64,000 nt of DNA, taken from Apilactobacillus zhangqiuensis. GTDB lineage: Bacteria > Bacillota > Bacilli > Lactobacillales > Lactobacillaceae. The stretch lies in NCBI RefSeq assembly GCF_019656215.1, contig NZ_BPLK01000004.1, positions 124,001 through 188,000 of the forward strand, read 5' to 3'. Shown piece after piece: positions 31,209-39,684 of the stretch. A program made the translations under genes and the position numbers. The notes under the pieces are model-generated. The model had not been told where the DNA came from. It did no database searches and saw nothing but the letters and a program-made list of their open reading frames with translations. The stretch's first letter is position 1, and every line of letters starts with the position of its first letter.

Positions 31209-31657
31209 TTATCCTTCTTCTTTATATCGACAACACGATATTTAATTTCGTCATTCTCATCAACTGAGGCATATAATATGGAAGTTTTCGCTTCGTCAAA
31301 GTAACCTAAATTGACGGCCGGTTGACCATCTATAGTCTCAACATCTTCAAAAGCATTCATCATGAATCTTCTTAGATAACGCATCTTGGCGATGTTTTCA
31401 GAAGCCGTCTCATTGGCAGCTGTAAGTGTAAAGCCTTTATCTAAATAATGCTTGATTAATGTTACTTTATTTAAGTTTTCCATATTAAAAACGCGAGATT
31501 TACTCTTATCGTCTCTAATTGAGGTAATGTAACCTTTTTGTTCCCAGTAACGAAGTTGACGTGTCGACACGTCCATCATCTTACTTACTTCCCCGATTTT
31601 AAAAATTAAACGATTAAGGTCAATTTTTTCAGGAAATAATTTCTTTAAGCCCGACAT
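31205..31657 (-). CDS. MerR-family transcriptional regulator
   Basis: 150 aa. The N-terminal winged helix-turn-helix FKIGEVSKMMDVSTRQLRYW with the following WEQKGYI is typical MerR. The C-terminal part is short, without the metal-binding cysteines of MerR/CueR, and its ligand is unknown. SD AAAGGA. Coupling to the GH73 gene suggests control of autolysis or envelope state. Confidence 0.87.
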   Translation of the reverse strand: MSGLKKLFPEKIDLNRLIFKIGEVSKMMDVSTRQLRYWEQKGYITSIRDDKSKSRVFNMENLNKVTLIKHYLDKGFTLTAANETASENIAKMRYLRRFMMNAFEDVETIDGQPAVNLGYFDEAKTSILYASVDENDEIKYRVVDIKKKDK

Positions 31658-31903
31658 TTCAACGGTTCCTTTCGTGTAATCTACATAATAAATTTACCAC
31701 AAATCAGGAACCCTTTCATTACTTTAATTGGGTACAGTAAATATTAAACACTAAAATTATAAAGATTACATTAAAATTGCAAAGTTTTAATTAATTTGAA
31801 ACTCCTTTGTTACATTCCTGAAATATTAATCCCTTATCATATGGAATATATTGAGATAGAGAAAAAACGAGAGAGATTTTTAAAAGAGAGAGGATTTTGA
31901 GAG
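31658..31903. other. divergent intergenic region with GA-rich leader
   Basis: About 245 bp between the MerR gene (-) and the NlpC/P60 gene (+). It includes TTGTTACATTCCTGAAAT near 31807-31824 (WalR-like). A GA-rich stretch (GAGAGAG words at ~31870-31902) leads into the SD GAGAGG, 10 nt before ATG 31904. No open frame. Confidence 0.5.
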
Positions 31904-32371
31904 ATGAAAAAAATGATTACTAAAATTGCTATAACCGCAGCCGCGTTTACTTCACTACTATTTGCAGGTGCTGCTGCAAGTAACAACAACACTGCCCATG
32001 CTGATTCTAATAACCAATTTACTTCAGTATACCGTGTTGCTAAGTCAAAACTAGGTGACCGTTATGTTTACGGTTCACAAGGTTCAAATACTTTTGATTG
32101 TTCTGGTTTTACAAAATACATATACAGACACGGACTAGGTGTTAACTTACCTAGAACTGCGCAACAACAATACCACTACTCCAAAAAAGTTGCTAAGAAA
32201 CACCTTAAAAAAGGTGATCTAGTATTCATCGGTTCTTCAAAGAGAAGTATCTACCACGTTGGTATGTACATCGGTAGAGGTAAGATGATCGATGCTCAAA
32301 ATCGTGGAGTTATCCGTGAAAGCATCCATGCACCATGGTGGCATGTAGTTGCTTACGGTCGAGTAGCATAA
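31904..32371 (+). CDS. secreted NlpC/P60 endopeptidase
   Basis: 155 aa. Signal peptide with cleavage near AHADS (residues ~32-35), then an NlpC/P60 cysteine peptidase domain: Cys66 in FDCSGF and His118 in YHVGMYIG. Cleaves peptide stems in peptidoglycan. No LysM or SH3 domain, so it is a minimal catalytic form. Ends in a strong hairpin. Confidence 0.93.
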   Translation: MKKMITKIAITAAAFTSLLFAGAAASNNNTAHADSNNQFTSVYRVAKSKLGDRYVYGSQGSNTFDCSGFTKYIYRHGLGVNLPRTAQQQYHYSKKVAKKHLKKGDLVFIGSSKRSIYHVGMYIGRGKMIDAQNRGVIRESIHAPWWHVVAYGRVA

Positions 32372-32389
32372 TTTCATCTCTTAAAATCC

Positions 32390-32426
32390 AAAAAAAGACG
32401 ATTACAAAATGTAATCGTCTTTTTTA
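32390..32426. terminator. bidirectional terminator
   Basis: Stem AAAGACGATTAC/GTAATCGTCTTT between the convergent NlpC/P60 and phosphatase genes. Confidence 0.93.
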
Positions 32427-32434
32427 ATGCTTAA

Positions 32435-33100
32435 TTATTGAATGTTGTAATCGGTAACCTTGACTTGATCATCACTAACTTCTAGCTTAGTAAGACTGCC
32501 ATTGGATGGACGTTCAGTGACATCGTACTTACCTTCACCGAAACGTTCAACTAGACTCAAGACGGCGTTTCCGTGACTAATCAATAAGACGTTATCGCCA
32601 TCATGAATATTCTTATCATTTCTAATTAGGTCTAGTCCTTGGTCCCAACGTTTCCAGTATTCTTCGTTACTTTCGGCTTGGTGGAAAGGATCGGCTTCCT
32701 TTAAGAAGTCCTTCGCCTTACCAATTGAATACTTAGTAACAATATCTTTGAAAGTTGGTAGACCGTGTGGTGCCCCAGCTACATACCAAGTTTGATCCAT
32801 ATCATTTCCTTCGTAGTAGCCGTAGAATTCTTCTCTTAAGTAGTTGGAAATGGTTGGTTGTTTAACTGAATCAGCCTTATTGCCATCTAGAATAATCTTG
32901 GCAGTATGCATTGCTCTGGTAGTATCACTACAATATGCTGCTGCAAAGTGTGTGTTTGCTAGTTTATCAGCGGTCTTTTTGGCACCCGCAATTCCCTTGT
33001 CAGTAAGTGGCGAATTACTCCACCCTTGTAATCGATTGTAAATATTAAAGTATGTTTGTCCATGACGAACAACGTATAGATTAAATGTGATAACATTCAT
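32435..33100 (-). CDS. histidine phosphatase superfamily protein
   Basis: 221 aa. Phosphoglycerate-mutase-like phosphatase: catalytic RHGQT at residues 12-16, CSDTTRAMHTA, and a second His in LISHGNA. Such proteins are often annotated as PGM, but lineage and substrate are uncertain; a general phosphatase is the safer call. No signal peptide. Confidence 0.87.
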   Translation of the reverse strand: MNVITFNLYVVRHGQTYFNIYNRLQGWSNSPLTDKGIAGAKKTADKLANTHFAAAYCSDTTRAMHTAKIILDGNKADSVKQPTISNYLREEFYGYYEGNDMDQTWYVAGAPHGLPTFKDIVTKYSIGKAKDFLKEADPFHQAESNEEYWKRWDQGLDLIRNDKNIHDGDNVLLISHGNAVLSLVERFGEGKYDVTERPSNGSLTKLEVSDDQVKVTDYNIQ

Positions 33101-33138
33101 CCCCTTTTATAAAGTGGTAATAATAGAATATCACTAAT

Positions 33139-33170
33139 AAAAAAAGTTAGACAATATTTCGCCTAACTTA
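33139..33170 (-). terminator. terminator of the 33163 small gene
   Basis: Stem AAGTTAG/CTAACTT with T-run leftward; the hairpin overlaps the stop codon. Confidence 0.7.
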
Positions 33171-33429
33171 ATTCAGTATTATAGTACTTAGACGCAATCT
33201 TGTGGTAGCGCAACTTGTCTAGCGTCTTATAAATTATCATTTGTAGTTCGTGTAGTTTAATGATAGTGTAGGAACTCAATTGGACTAAGATTAATCTTTC
33301 AGTACGATTGATAATCTCTTGGTTACTAGTCAAAGCTAGCAAGTCACTATGGACCATCTCTGGCATGAATTCAATTATTTGTCCATCACTTAACTGAACA
33401 TTTAATTTTTTAGTATTACCTTTTAGCAA
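33163..33429 (-). CDS. small hypothetical protein
   Basis: 88 aa, unrecognised. A consensus AGGAGG directly abuts an ATG at 33438 (no spacing); an in-frame TTG at 33429, 9 nt downstream, is the better start (LKGNTKKLNVQLSDG). The protein is soluble-looking, with an N-terminal beta-rich part and a basic helical C-terminal half. Own terminator, unlinked neighbours. Confidence 0.6.
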   Translation of the reverse strand: MLKGNTKKLNVQLSDGQIIEFMPEMVHSDLLALTSNQEIINRTERLILVQLSSYTIIKLHELQMIIYKTLDKLRYHKIASKYYNTELS

Positions 33430-33617
33430 TGCCGTCATCCTCCTACTAATTTAACTTTATTTTACAACATTTGTATAATTTTGCAACTATATATGGTGAT
33501 GGCTATTTTTATCTTGCCACATATTGTGGTGATGCATTTATGACACGAAAAAAACATGCCTTTTTTACGTCTGTCTGTTAATATTAAGTATGAATTATAT
33601 CAAAGGAGCTCTTCATT

Positions 33618-35744
33618 TTGAAAGCGATAAACTATCTGCGCTCTAAAATGTCGACTAGACTCGGTTTCTTCACCCTACTAGTTGTTTTATTTTGGGCTAA
33701 AACTATATACGCATATTTCACGGATTTCCAATTAGGACTTGCCAATCCGTTTGAATACTTCATTGCATTCATCAATCCAATTGCAACCACGATGCTATTG
33801 TTTGGACTTGCAATGTACATTAAATCAAGTCGTTTATTCTATCCCCTCATTTTATTAATCGATGGGTTAAACACTTTACTACTATATTTAAACGTTATTT
33901 ATTACCGTGAGTTTACCGATTTCATGACCGTAAGTACAATGACTGGTTACTCAAAGGTTAACCAAGGTCTTAGTGGATCATCACTTGCACTTACCATGCC
34001 ACATGATGTCTTCTACTGGTTAGATATCGTTTTAGTACTGCTATTATTATTATTTAGAGTAATTCGAATTGATAACAAGAAGTTCGGCGGCAAAGGTGCC
34101 TTTGCCATTACTTCAATTGCCGTGCTAATTTTTACAGCCAACCTATCATTTGGTGAAATGGCCCGCCCACAACTTCTTACCAGAACTTTCGATCGTACAT
34201 ACATTGTTAAGTACCTTGGTGTAGATTCATTCACTGTCTACGACGCCATCTCCACTCAACACACCAAAGATTTACGTGCGATGGCTACCAAGTCTGAAAT
34301 GAATGACGTTAAGAAGTTCATCGACAAGCACTACGCTGCCCCTAACAAGTCCATGTTTGGTATTGCTAAGGGTAAAAACGTTATTATCATTCACTTGGAA
34401 AGTTTCCAACAATTCCTAATTGATAAGAAGGTTAACGGCCAAGAAGTAACACCATTCTTGAACAGTCTCTATCATAGTAAGTCAACGATTGGCTTTTCTA
34501 ATTTCTTCCACCAAGTGGGACAAGGAAAGACATCTGATGCTGAAAACATGCTAGAAACCAGCACCTATGGATTACCTCAAGGTTCAATGTTTACTCAATT
34601 TGGAAGCGACAACATTTTCCAAGCAGCTCCCGCTATTTTGAAACAAGAAAAAGGATACACTTCTGCGGTCTTCCACGGAAACGTTGCTAGTTTCTGGAAC
34701 AGAAACAACGTTTACAAGAACATGGGATACCAATACTTCTTCGACGAAAGCTACTACGACACTTCCGGCGATAAGGCATTGGGTTACGGTTTGAAGGACA
34801 AGTTATTATTCAGAGATTCCGTTAAGTACCTTGAAAGACTACAAAAACCTTTCTACGCTAAGTACATCACAGTTACTAACCACTTCCCTTACTCAATCGA
34901 TAGTGAAGACAGTAACTTCAAGACTACTAACACCGGGGATAGCAAGGTTGATAACTACTTCAAGACTGCCCATTACCTAGATCAAGCCGTCCAAGAATTC
35001 TACGCATACCTACAAAAATCAGGATTATTGAAGAATTCTATCATCATGTTATACGGTGATCACTACGGTATTTCTAACTCAGAAAACCTAAGTCTTGCTA
35101 GAGCATTAGGTAAGAATCCAAATGACTGGACTGACTTTGATAACGCTCAACTACAACGTGTTCCATTGATGTTTAACATCCCTGGAATGAAGAAAGGATA
35201 CATCGACAATACCTATGGTGGTGAAATCGATGTCTTGCCTACTCTACTTCACCTATTGGGTGTTAATACCAAACAATACATTCAATTCGGAACCGACTTA
35301 TTCTCTAAGAAACACGATACAGTGGTCGCATTTAGAGACCGTGATTGGGTAAGTACTAAGTACACTTCAATCAGTGGTACTATTTACGACAACAAGACCG
35401 GTAAGGTTATTCACCCTACTCCTCATCAAAGAAAAATCTTCAACAAGATGCAAGCTCGTGTTAACACCGAGCTATCATTCTCTGATGAATTAAACGAACA
35501 AAACTTACTTCGTTTCTACACTCCAAGCGGATTCACTCCGGTAAATCCAAAGGATTATAACTACCAAAATGGCTTCCAAAAGGAACTTGGTGCTGAGACC
35601 GAATTGGGTAAGAAGTCCACTAGTTTGTATGACAAACTTAAGAAGAAATCTACTCAATCCCTATACAAGACCGACGCTCCAGAATTAGGCCATTCAGGTG
35701 GATCGTCTTCTAAGATTTCCAAAAACGATGACGACGACAATTAA
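33618..35744 (+). CDS. ltaS: lipoteichoic acid synthase family protein
   Basis: 708 aa. Five N-terminal transmembrane helices (to about residue 180), then an extracellular sulfatase-like domain polymerising glycerol-phosphate from phosphatidylglycerol. HLESFQQF (Glu261), GKTSDAE (catalytic Thr305) and the late metal site GDHYG are present. The start is TTG at 33618, 9 nt after AAAGGAG; a later ATG at 33648 lacks an SD. The C-terminus is charged and Ser/Asp-rich. Monocistronic with its own terminator. Confidence 0.94.
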   Translation: MKAINYLRSKMSTRLGFFTLLVVLFWAKTIYAYFTDFQLGLANPFEYFIAFINPIATTMLLFGLAMYIKSSRLFYPLILLIDGLNTLLLYLNVIYYREFTDFMTVSTMTGYSKVNQGLSGSSLALTMPHDVFYWLDIVLVLLLLLFRVIRIDNKKFGGKGAFAITSIAVLIFTANLSFGEMARPQLLTRTFDRTYIVKYLGVDSFTVYDAISTQHTKDLRAMATKSEMNDVKKFIDKHYAAPNKSMFGIAKGKNVIIIHLESFQQFLIDKKVNGQEVTPFLNSLYHSKSTIGFSNFFHQVGQGKTSDAENMLETSTYGLPQGSMFTQFGSDNIFQAAPAILKQEKGYTSAVFHGNVASFWNRNNVYKNMGYQYFFDESYYDTSGDKALGYGLKDKLLFRDSVKYLERLQKPFYAKYITVTNHFPYSIDSEDSNFKTTNTGDSKVDNYFKTAHYLDQAVQEFYAYLQKSGLLKNSIIMLYGDHYGISNSENLSLARALGKNPNDWTDFDNAQLQRVPLMFNIPGMKKGYIDNTYGGEIDVLPTLLHLLGVNTKQYIQFGTDLFSKKHDTVVAFRDRDWVSTKYTSISGTIYDNKTGKVIHPTPHQRKIFNKMQARVNTELSFSDELNEQNLLRFYTPSGFTPVNPKDYNYQNGFQKELGAETELGKKSTSLYDKLKKKSTQSLYKTDAPELGHSGGSSSKISKNDDDDN

Positions 35745-35747
35745 TAC

Positions 35748-35783
35748 AAAAAACGATCAATTGAAAGATTGGTCGTTTTTTAT
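35748..35783 (+). terminator. ltaS terminator
   Basis: Stem AAAACGATCAATT/AGATTGGTCGTTTT (imperfect) with T-run. Confidence 0.85.
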
Positions 35784-35855
35784 TTGCTTTAAACTAACTT
35801 AAAGGTAAAATGATTATAATTGGGTTAAGAGATAGAGAAAAAGTGAGTTGAAATA

Positions 35856-36617
35856 ATGAAACAATTTAAAAATAAAACCGTCGAATTAATATATAGTCTG
35901 TTTATTATTTTCATCGCCGTTGCATCAGTTGCGATGGTCGGATTAGACTACTTCGGCGTTATCAACATCTACCATGGTATTTTAGGTAATATTTACTATG
36001 GTATCTGGATTTTCTACATTATCGATTACATATCTGGCTTTCTTCTGGCCAAAAACCACAAGCAATTCTTATTAGAAACATCACTGGACTTGATTTCACT
36101 AATTCCAGCCCATCCGATTTTCGTTGTATTTCGTTTATATCGTGTGATTAGGATTGTTCGTCACTACAACCTATTCTGGAAGTTCGGTTGGGACGGAAAA
36201 GTAACCGGTGGCATCCACCGTTTCATTTACGACACTGGTTTTATCTACCTATTTTCAATCAGTATCGTGATTTTAATCTTCAGTGCCTTAATTTATTCGC
36301 ACTTCGAACAACACAATCTATCGACCTCATTATGGTGGGCAATTACCACTGCCACTACCGTTGGTTACGGTGATATTTCTCCACAAACCGCTGGTGGTAA
36401 ACTAATTGCCGCATTCCTAATGTTCGGTGGAATTGGTTTTATTGGTTTGTTGACCTCAACGATTACCGACTTCTTCACCCATGGTGATAAGGACGAAACA
36501 GACGATAAAATCGATAATTTAACTAGACAAATCGAAGCTTTGACCAAGGAAGTCCAAAACTTACAAAAGACCGTCAAAAAAAATAGCACCCATTCAAAGG
36601 ATGCTAATAAAAAATAA
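35856..36617 (+). CDS. voltage-gated-type potassium channel
   Basis: 253 aa. Six transmembrane segments: S4 (residues 92-102) carries Arg at 93, 96, 99 and 102, every third residue, as in classical voltage sensors. The pore helix and selectivity filter TTVGYGD (167-173) are K+ specific. The C-terminal ~35 residues form a heptad coiled coil (IDNLTRQIEALTKEVQNL), probably a tetramerisation domain. No RCK domain. Convergent with the ferredoxin reductase gene only 3 nt away and with no terminator between. Confidence 0.92.
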   Translation: MKQFKNKTVELIYSLFIIFIAVASVAMVGLDYFGVINIYHGILGNIYYGIWIFYIIDYISGFLLAKNHKQFLLETSLDLISLIPAHPIFVVFRLYRVIRIVRHYNLFWKFGWDGKVTGGIHRFIYDTGFIYLFSISIVILIFSALIYSHFEQHNLSTSLWWAITTATTVGYGDISPQTAGGKLIAAFLMFGGIGFIGLLTSTITDFFTHGDKDETDDKIDNLTRQIEALTKEVQNLQKTVKKNSTHSKDANKK

Positions 36618-36620
36618 TTT

Positions 36621-37610
36621 TTATGATAATTGAGTACTGTGAATTGGTGCTCTGTTACCTGGGTATAAGTCGTTCATAATCGCGTTAATTGTGATTGGAA
36701 CTTCACCGAATCCAGTGGCAATGATGGTTTGCTTACCATCATATTTGGCTTGATCACCTACAGCGTAGATGTTTTTGATATTGGTTTGAAGATTGCCATC
36801 AACCTTTGTGGCATGGTGGTCTTCTTCAATATCAACATTCCAACCTTGCATGTCTTTATTATTAGAAATGAAACCGTAATTTACCAGAATCTTATCAACG
36901 TCAATATCGATGAATTCATCATCAGTTTTCATCTTCTTAGCGTGGACTCTAACTTGGTTTTTGTCCACGTTTTCTAATGACTTAATCAAGTATGGAGTCA
37001 CTAGCTTGACACTTGATTGTTTCAACAAGTTAACGGTGTGTTCTAGTCCTCTAAATTCGTTACGACGGTGCAACAAGTAGACTTCATCGGCAATATCTTC
37101 TAGCATTAGTGCTTGATCAATTGCTGAATCACCACCACCGGCAACTAAAACTTTTTTATTTTTAAAGGCATCTAAGTCCGAAGCGGTGTATACTAGTTGT
37201 TGGTCTGAAATTGTTTCGACACCATCAGCACTTAGTTTACGTGGGTTAAATGCCCCGTTACCAACTGCAACAATGATGGATTTAGTTTTGGTTATCCCCT
37301 TATTTGTGGTAACCTTGAAAACGTCGTCGACTTTTTCTACGTTGACTACTGTTTGATTCAACTTAATGTCACCATCCATGGTGGCAAGTTGTTTCTTCAA
37401 GTTAGCCACTAAATCACGACCTGAAATCGCAGGATAGGCTGGGATATCTAGAATCGTTTTTTCTGGATATAGAGCATTTACTTGTCCCCCTAGTTCTGAA
37501 AGACTTTCGATGATTTGGAATTTGGCAGTACGTAGTCCGGCATAAAAACCGGCAAACATTCCAACGGGGCCTCCTCCAATTATCGTAATATCATAGATTT
37601 CATCTGACAT
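36621..37610 (-). CDS. ferredoxin--NADP(+) reductase, thioredoxin-reductase-like
   Basis: 329 aa. FAD-binding IGGGPVGMFAG at residues ~11-21, NADPH-binding VAGGGDSAIDQAL in the middle, and the C-terminal AVGDQA. The CxxC of thioredoxin reductase is absent, which places it with the Bacillus YumC-type ferredoxin/flavodoxin-NADP reductases. Cytoplasmic electron transfer; the redox partner is not in this window. Confidence 0.92.
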   Translation of the reverse strand: MSDEIYDITIIGGGPVGMFAGFYAGLRTAKFQIIESLSELGGQVNALYPEKTILDIPAYPAISGRDLVANLKKQLATMDGDIKLNQTVVNVEKVDDVFKVTTNKGITKTKSIIVAVGNGAFNPRKLSADGVETISDQQLVYTASDLDAFKNKKVLVAGGGDSAIDQALMLEDIADEVYLLHRRNEFRGLEHTVNLLKQSSVKLVTPYLIKSLENVDKNQVRVHAKKMKTDDEFIDIDVDKILVNYGFISNNKDMQGWNVDIEEDHHATKVDGNLQTNIKNIYAVGDQAKYDGKQTIIATGFGEVPITINAIMNDLYPGNRAPIHSTQLS

Positions 37611-37691
37611 TTTATTTTAACTCCTTTTATTTTGGTGTTATTTAATATATTATGTATCTTATAATTATACTTTAGCAAAGGAAGAACAATT

Positions 37692-38471
37692 ATGCACAGC
37701 AAACGCAGAAAAATTATCATTGGGATTGTTTTGATTATTGAAGCAATTGCCCTATTTATCACTACCTCATGGATTTTTAGAGGTCGTGTATTAAATGATG
37801 TGAAGGTAGATAAGACTAGAACTGCTACTATCTTCATCCCCGGTTATGGTGGTAACGCCGTTTCAACCGATGACTTCATTAATCAATTCAACGATCATGG
37901 CATTGCTAAGCGTGCTCTTCGTATTCATATTTCTAGCAAAGGTAAGGTTACTACCATGAAGAAATATGTCAAGAAGATTTCGGCTGACAACCCATTAGTT
38001 CAATTAATCTTTGAAGACAACACCCACCCAATCAAGGAAGCTAAACAAATGAAGAATGTGATGACTTACTTATACAAGACTTATCACATTAAATCAGTTA
38101 ACTTCTTAGGACACTCTTCGGGTGGTCAAATTGCTTATGAATACATGGTTAGAAACCCTAAGCAAAAAAATGCTCCTAAGATTAACAAGTTTGTAAGTAT
38201 CGCAAACGACTACCCTGCCGGTGACAAACGTGCTAAGAACTTACCACGTAACCTAAAGATTTTTAACATCGCTGGTGAAATCTACAACGTAGGTACCGAT
38301 GGTGAAGAAGCCGTTGATATCGTTAAACCAATGGGTAAACTAGTTAAGCCTTACGTTAAGAGCTACCAATTCTACCTATACCGTGGAGATCCAATTTCTG
38401 CTGAACATTCAATGTTACATGAAAACCCAACATTGGATAAGACAATTGCTGAATTCCTATTTAGAAACTAG
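37692..38471 (+). CDS. DUF915-type alpha/beta hydrolase, cell-surface
   Basis: 259 aa. Basic N-terminus and one hydrophobic segment (~8-27) indicate a signal peptide or anchor. The hydrolase core has FIPGYGGN, nucleophile elbow GHSSGGQ and a late His in SAEHSMLHENP, typical of the lactobacillar surface hydrolase family. Substrate unknown. Monocistronic. Confidence 0.85.
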   Translation: MHSKRRKIIIGIVLIIEAIALFITTSWIFRGRVLNDVKVDKTRTATIFIPGYGGNAVSTDDFINQFNDHGIAKRALRIHISSKGKVTTMKKYVKKISADNPLVQLIFEDNTHPIKEAKQMKNVMTYLYKTYHIKSVNFLGHSSGGQIAYEYMVRNPKQKNAPKINKFVSIANDYPAGDKRAKNLPRNLKIFNIAGEIYNVGTDGEEAVDIVKPMGKLVKPYVKSYQFYLYRGDPISAEHSMLHENPTLDKTIAEFLFRN

Positions 38472-38479
38472 CAATCAAT

Positions 38480-38512
38480 CCCGACTTCGTTTAGAGGTCG
38501 GGGTTTTTTATT
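38480..38512 (+). terminator. terminator after the DUF915 hydrolase
   Basis: Stem CCCGACTTC/GAGGTCGGG followed by a T-run. Confidence 0.9.
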
Positions 38513-38607
38513 AACAAATTTCTCATTTTCGTTAAATTTGTTCGGCTTTTTATATCATTTAGTTAAAAACTTCTTAGTATCCCCTTTTATTTTGGACTGA
38601 AAGCCCA

Positions 38608-38650
38608 TATAATTAAGTTAATGAAAAATGTTCACGGACAAAGATCCGTG
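38608..38650 (+). promoter_or_regulatory. promoter -10 and leader hairpin of the nucleoside hydrolase
   Basis: A perfect TATAAT lies at 38608-38613 (weak -35). Downstream, CACGGA/TCCGTG (38633-38650) forms a 6-bp hairpin with loop CAAAGA, 15 nt before the SD GGGAGG. A PurBox-like word (GCCGAAC on the minus strand, ~38540-38546) lies about 65 nt upstream of the -10. Confidence 0.5.
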
Positions 38651-38681
38651 AGGGGAATTAATATTGGGAGGGTTTTTCATT

Positions 38682-39644
38682 ATGGCAAAGCAAAAAATTA
38701 TTTTAGACGTTGATACAGGTGTCGATGACGCAATGGCTATCGCCTACGCTGTCGCTGCCCCTAACGCCGATTTAGTAGGTGTTGTGAACTCATACGGAAA
38801 CGTATTGGTAGAACAAGCCGCTAAGAACTCACTAGAAATTCTAGACCTATTAGGTGCTACTGACGTACCAGTATTTGAAGGTGAACCACATTCGCTAGAA
38901 ACTGACAGTTTCGAAGTAATGGAAGTTTCAGCTCACATTCATGGTGTAAACGGTGTTGGTAATGTAGAACTACCAACAAGTAGCCGCCAAGTGGAAGAAC
39001 AATCTGGTGTCGACTTCATTATCGAAGCTGCTCACAAGTACGGTAAGGATTTAACAATTATCCCTACTGGTCCACTTACCAACCTAGCCTTAGCACTACG
39101 TAAGGACCCATCAATTGCCGAATTAATCGGCAATGTTACGCTAATGGGTGGAGCTTTAACAGTTCCTGGTAACGTTACTGATGCTGCTGAAGCAAACATC
39201 AACCAAGATGCTACTGCAGCCAACGAAGTATTCAGAAGCCCACTACACGATACTATGGTTGGTCTAGACGTTACATTAAGAACTCTACTAACTAAAAAAG
39301 AAACTCAACAATGGCGTGACTTAGGAACTGTTGCTGGTGAAAAGTTCGCCGATATCGTTGACTACTACATCGATATTTATGCTGAAATGTATCCACACTT
39401 AGGTGGTTGTTCACTACACGACCCATTGGCCGTTGGTGTTGCTTGTGACCCAAGTTTCGTTCAAACATTGGACTTAGACCTATTGGTTCACACTGGTGAA
39501 TTAAACTACGGTCGTACTACCGGTGATACTGCTCACCTAGACGATCCAAATCCTACTGCTAGTGTTGCTATTCAAGTAGATGAAAAGCGTTACCTAAAGA
39601 CATTTATGGAATACTTAAACTACTTATTCGCAAACAACAAGTAA
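38682..39644 (+). CDS. ribonucleoside hydrolase (IunH family)
   Basis: 320 aa. Cleaves N-glycosidic bonds of ribonucleosides, salvaging base and ribose. N-terminal metal-binding DVDTGVDDA, PTGPLTNLA, and the HDPLAV motif with catalytic His. The frame extends upstream to a TTG at 38664, but GGGAGG at 38666-38671 makes the ATG at 38682 (MAKQKIILDVD) the start. Fits the purine/pyrimidine theme of the window. Uridine versus inosine preference cannot be read. Confidence 0.92.
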   Translation: MAKQKIILDVDTGVDDAMAIAYAVAAPNADLVGVVNSYGNVLVEQAAKNSLEILDLLGATDVPVFEGEPHSLETDSFEVMEVSAHIHGVNGVGNVELPTSSRQVEEQSGVDFIIEAAHKYGKDLTIIPTGPLTNLALALRKDPSIAELIGNVTLMGGALTVPGNVTDAAEANINQDATAANEVFRSPLHDTMVGLDVTLRTLLTKKETQQWRDLGTVAGEKFADIVDYYIDIYAEMYPHLGGCSLHDPLAVGVACDPSFVQTLDLDLLVHTGELNYGRTTGDTAHLDDPNPTASVAIQVDEKRYLKTFMEYLNYLFANNK

Positions 39645-39645
39645 A

Positions 39646-39684
39646 CAAAAAGGACTTAAACGAATTGTTTAAGTCCTTTTTTAT
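39646..39684. terminator. bidirectional terminator
   Basis: Stem AAAAGGACTTAAAC/GTTTAAGTCCTTTT between the convergent nucleoside hydrolase and Cof-type hydrolase genes. Confidence 0.93.

Noticed and set aside
36621-37610. Thioredoxin reductase
   Set aside because: The CxxC active site is missing; the ferredoxin-NADP reductase subtype fits better.
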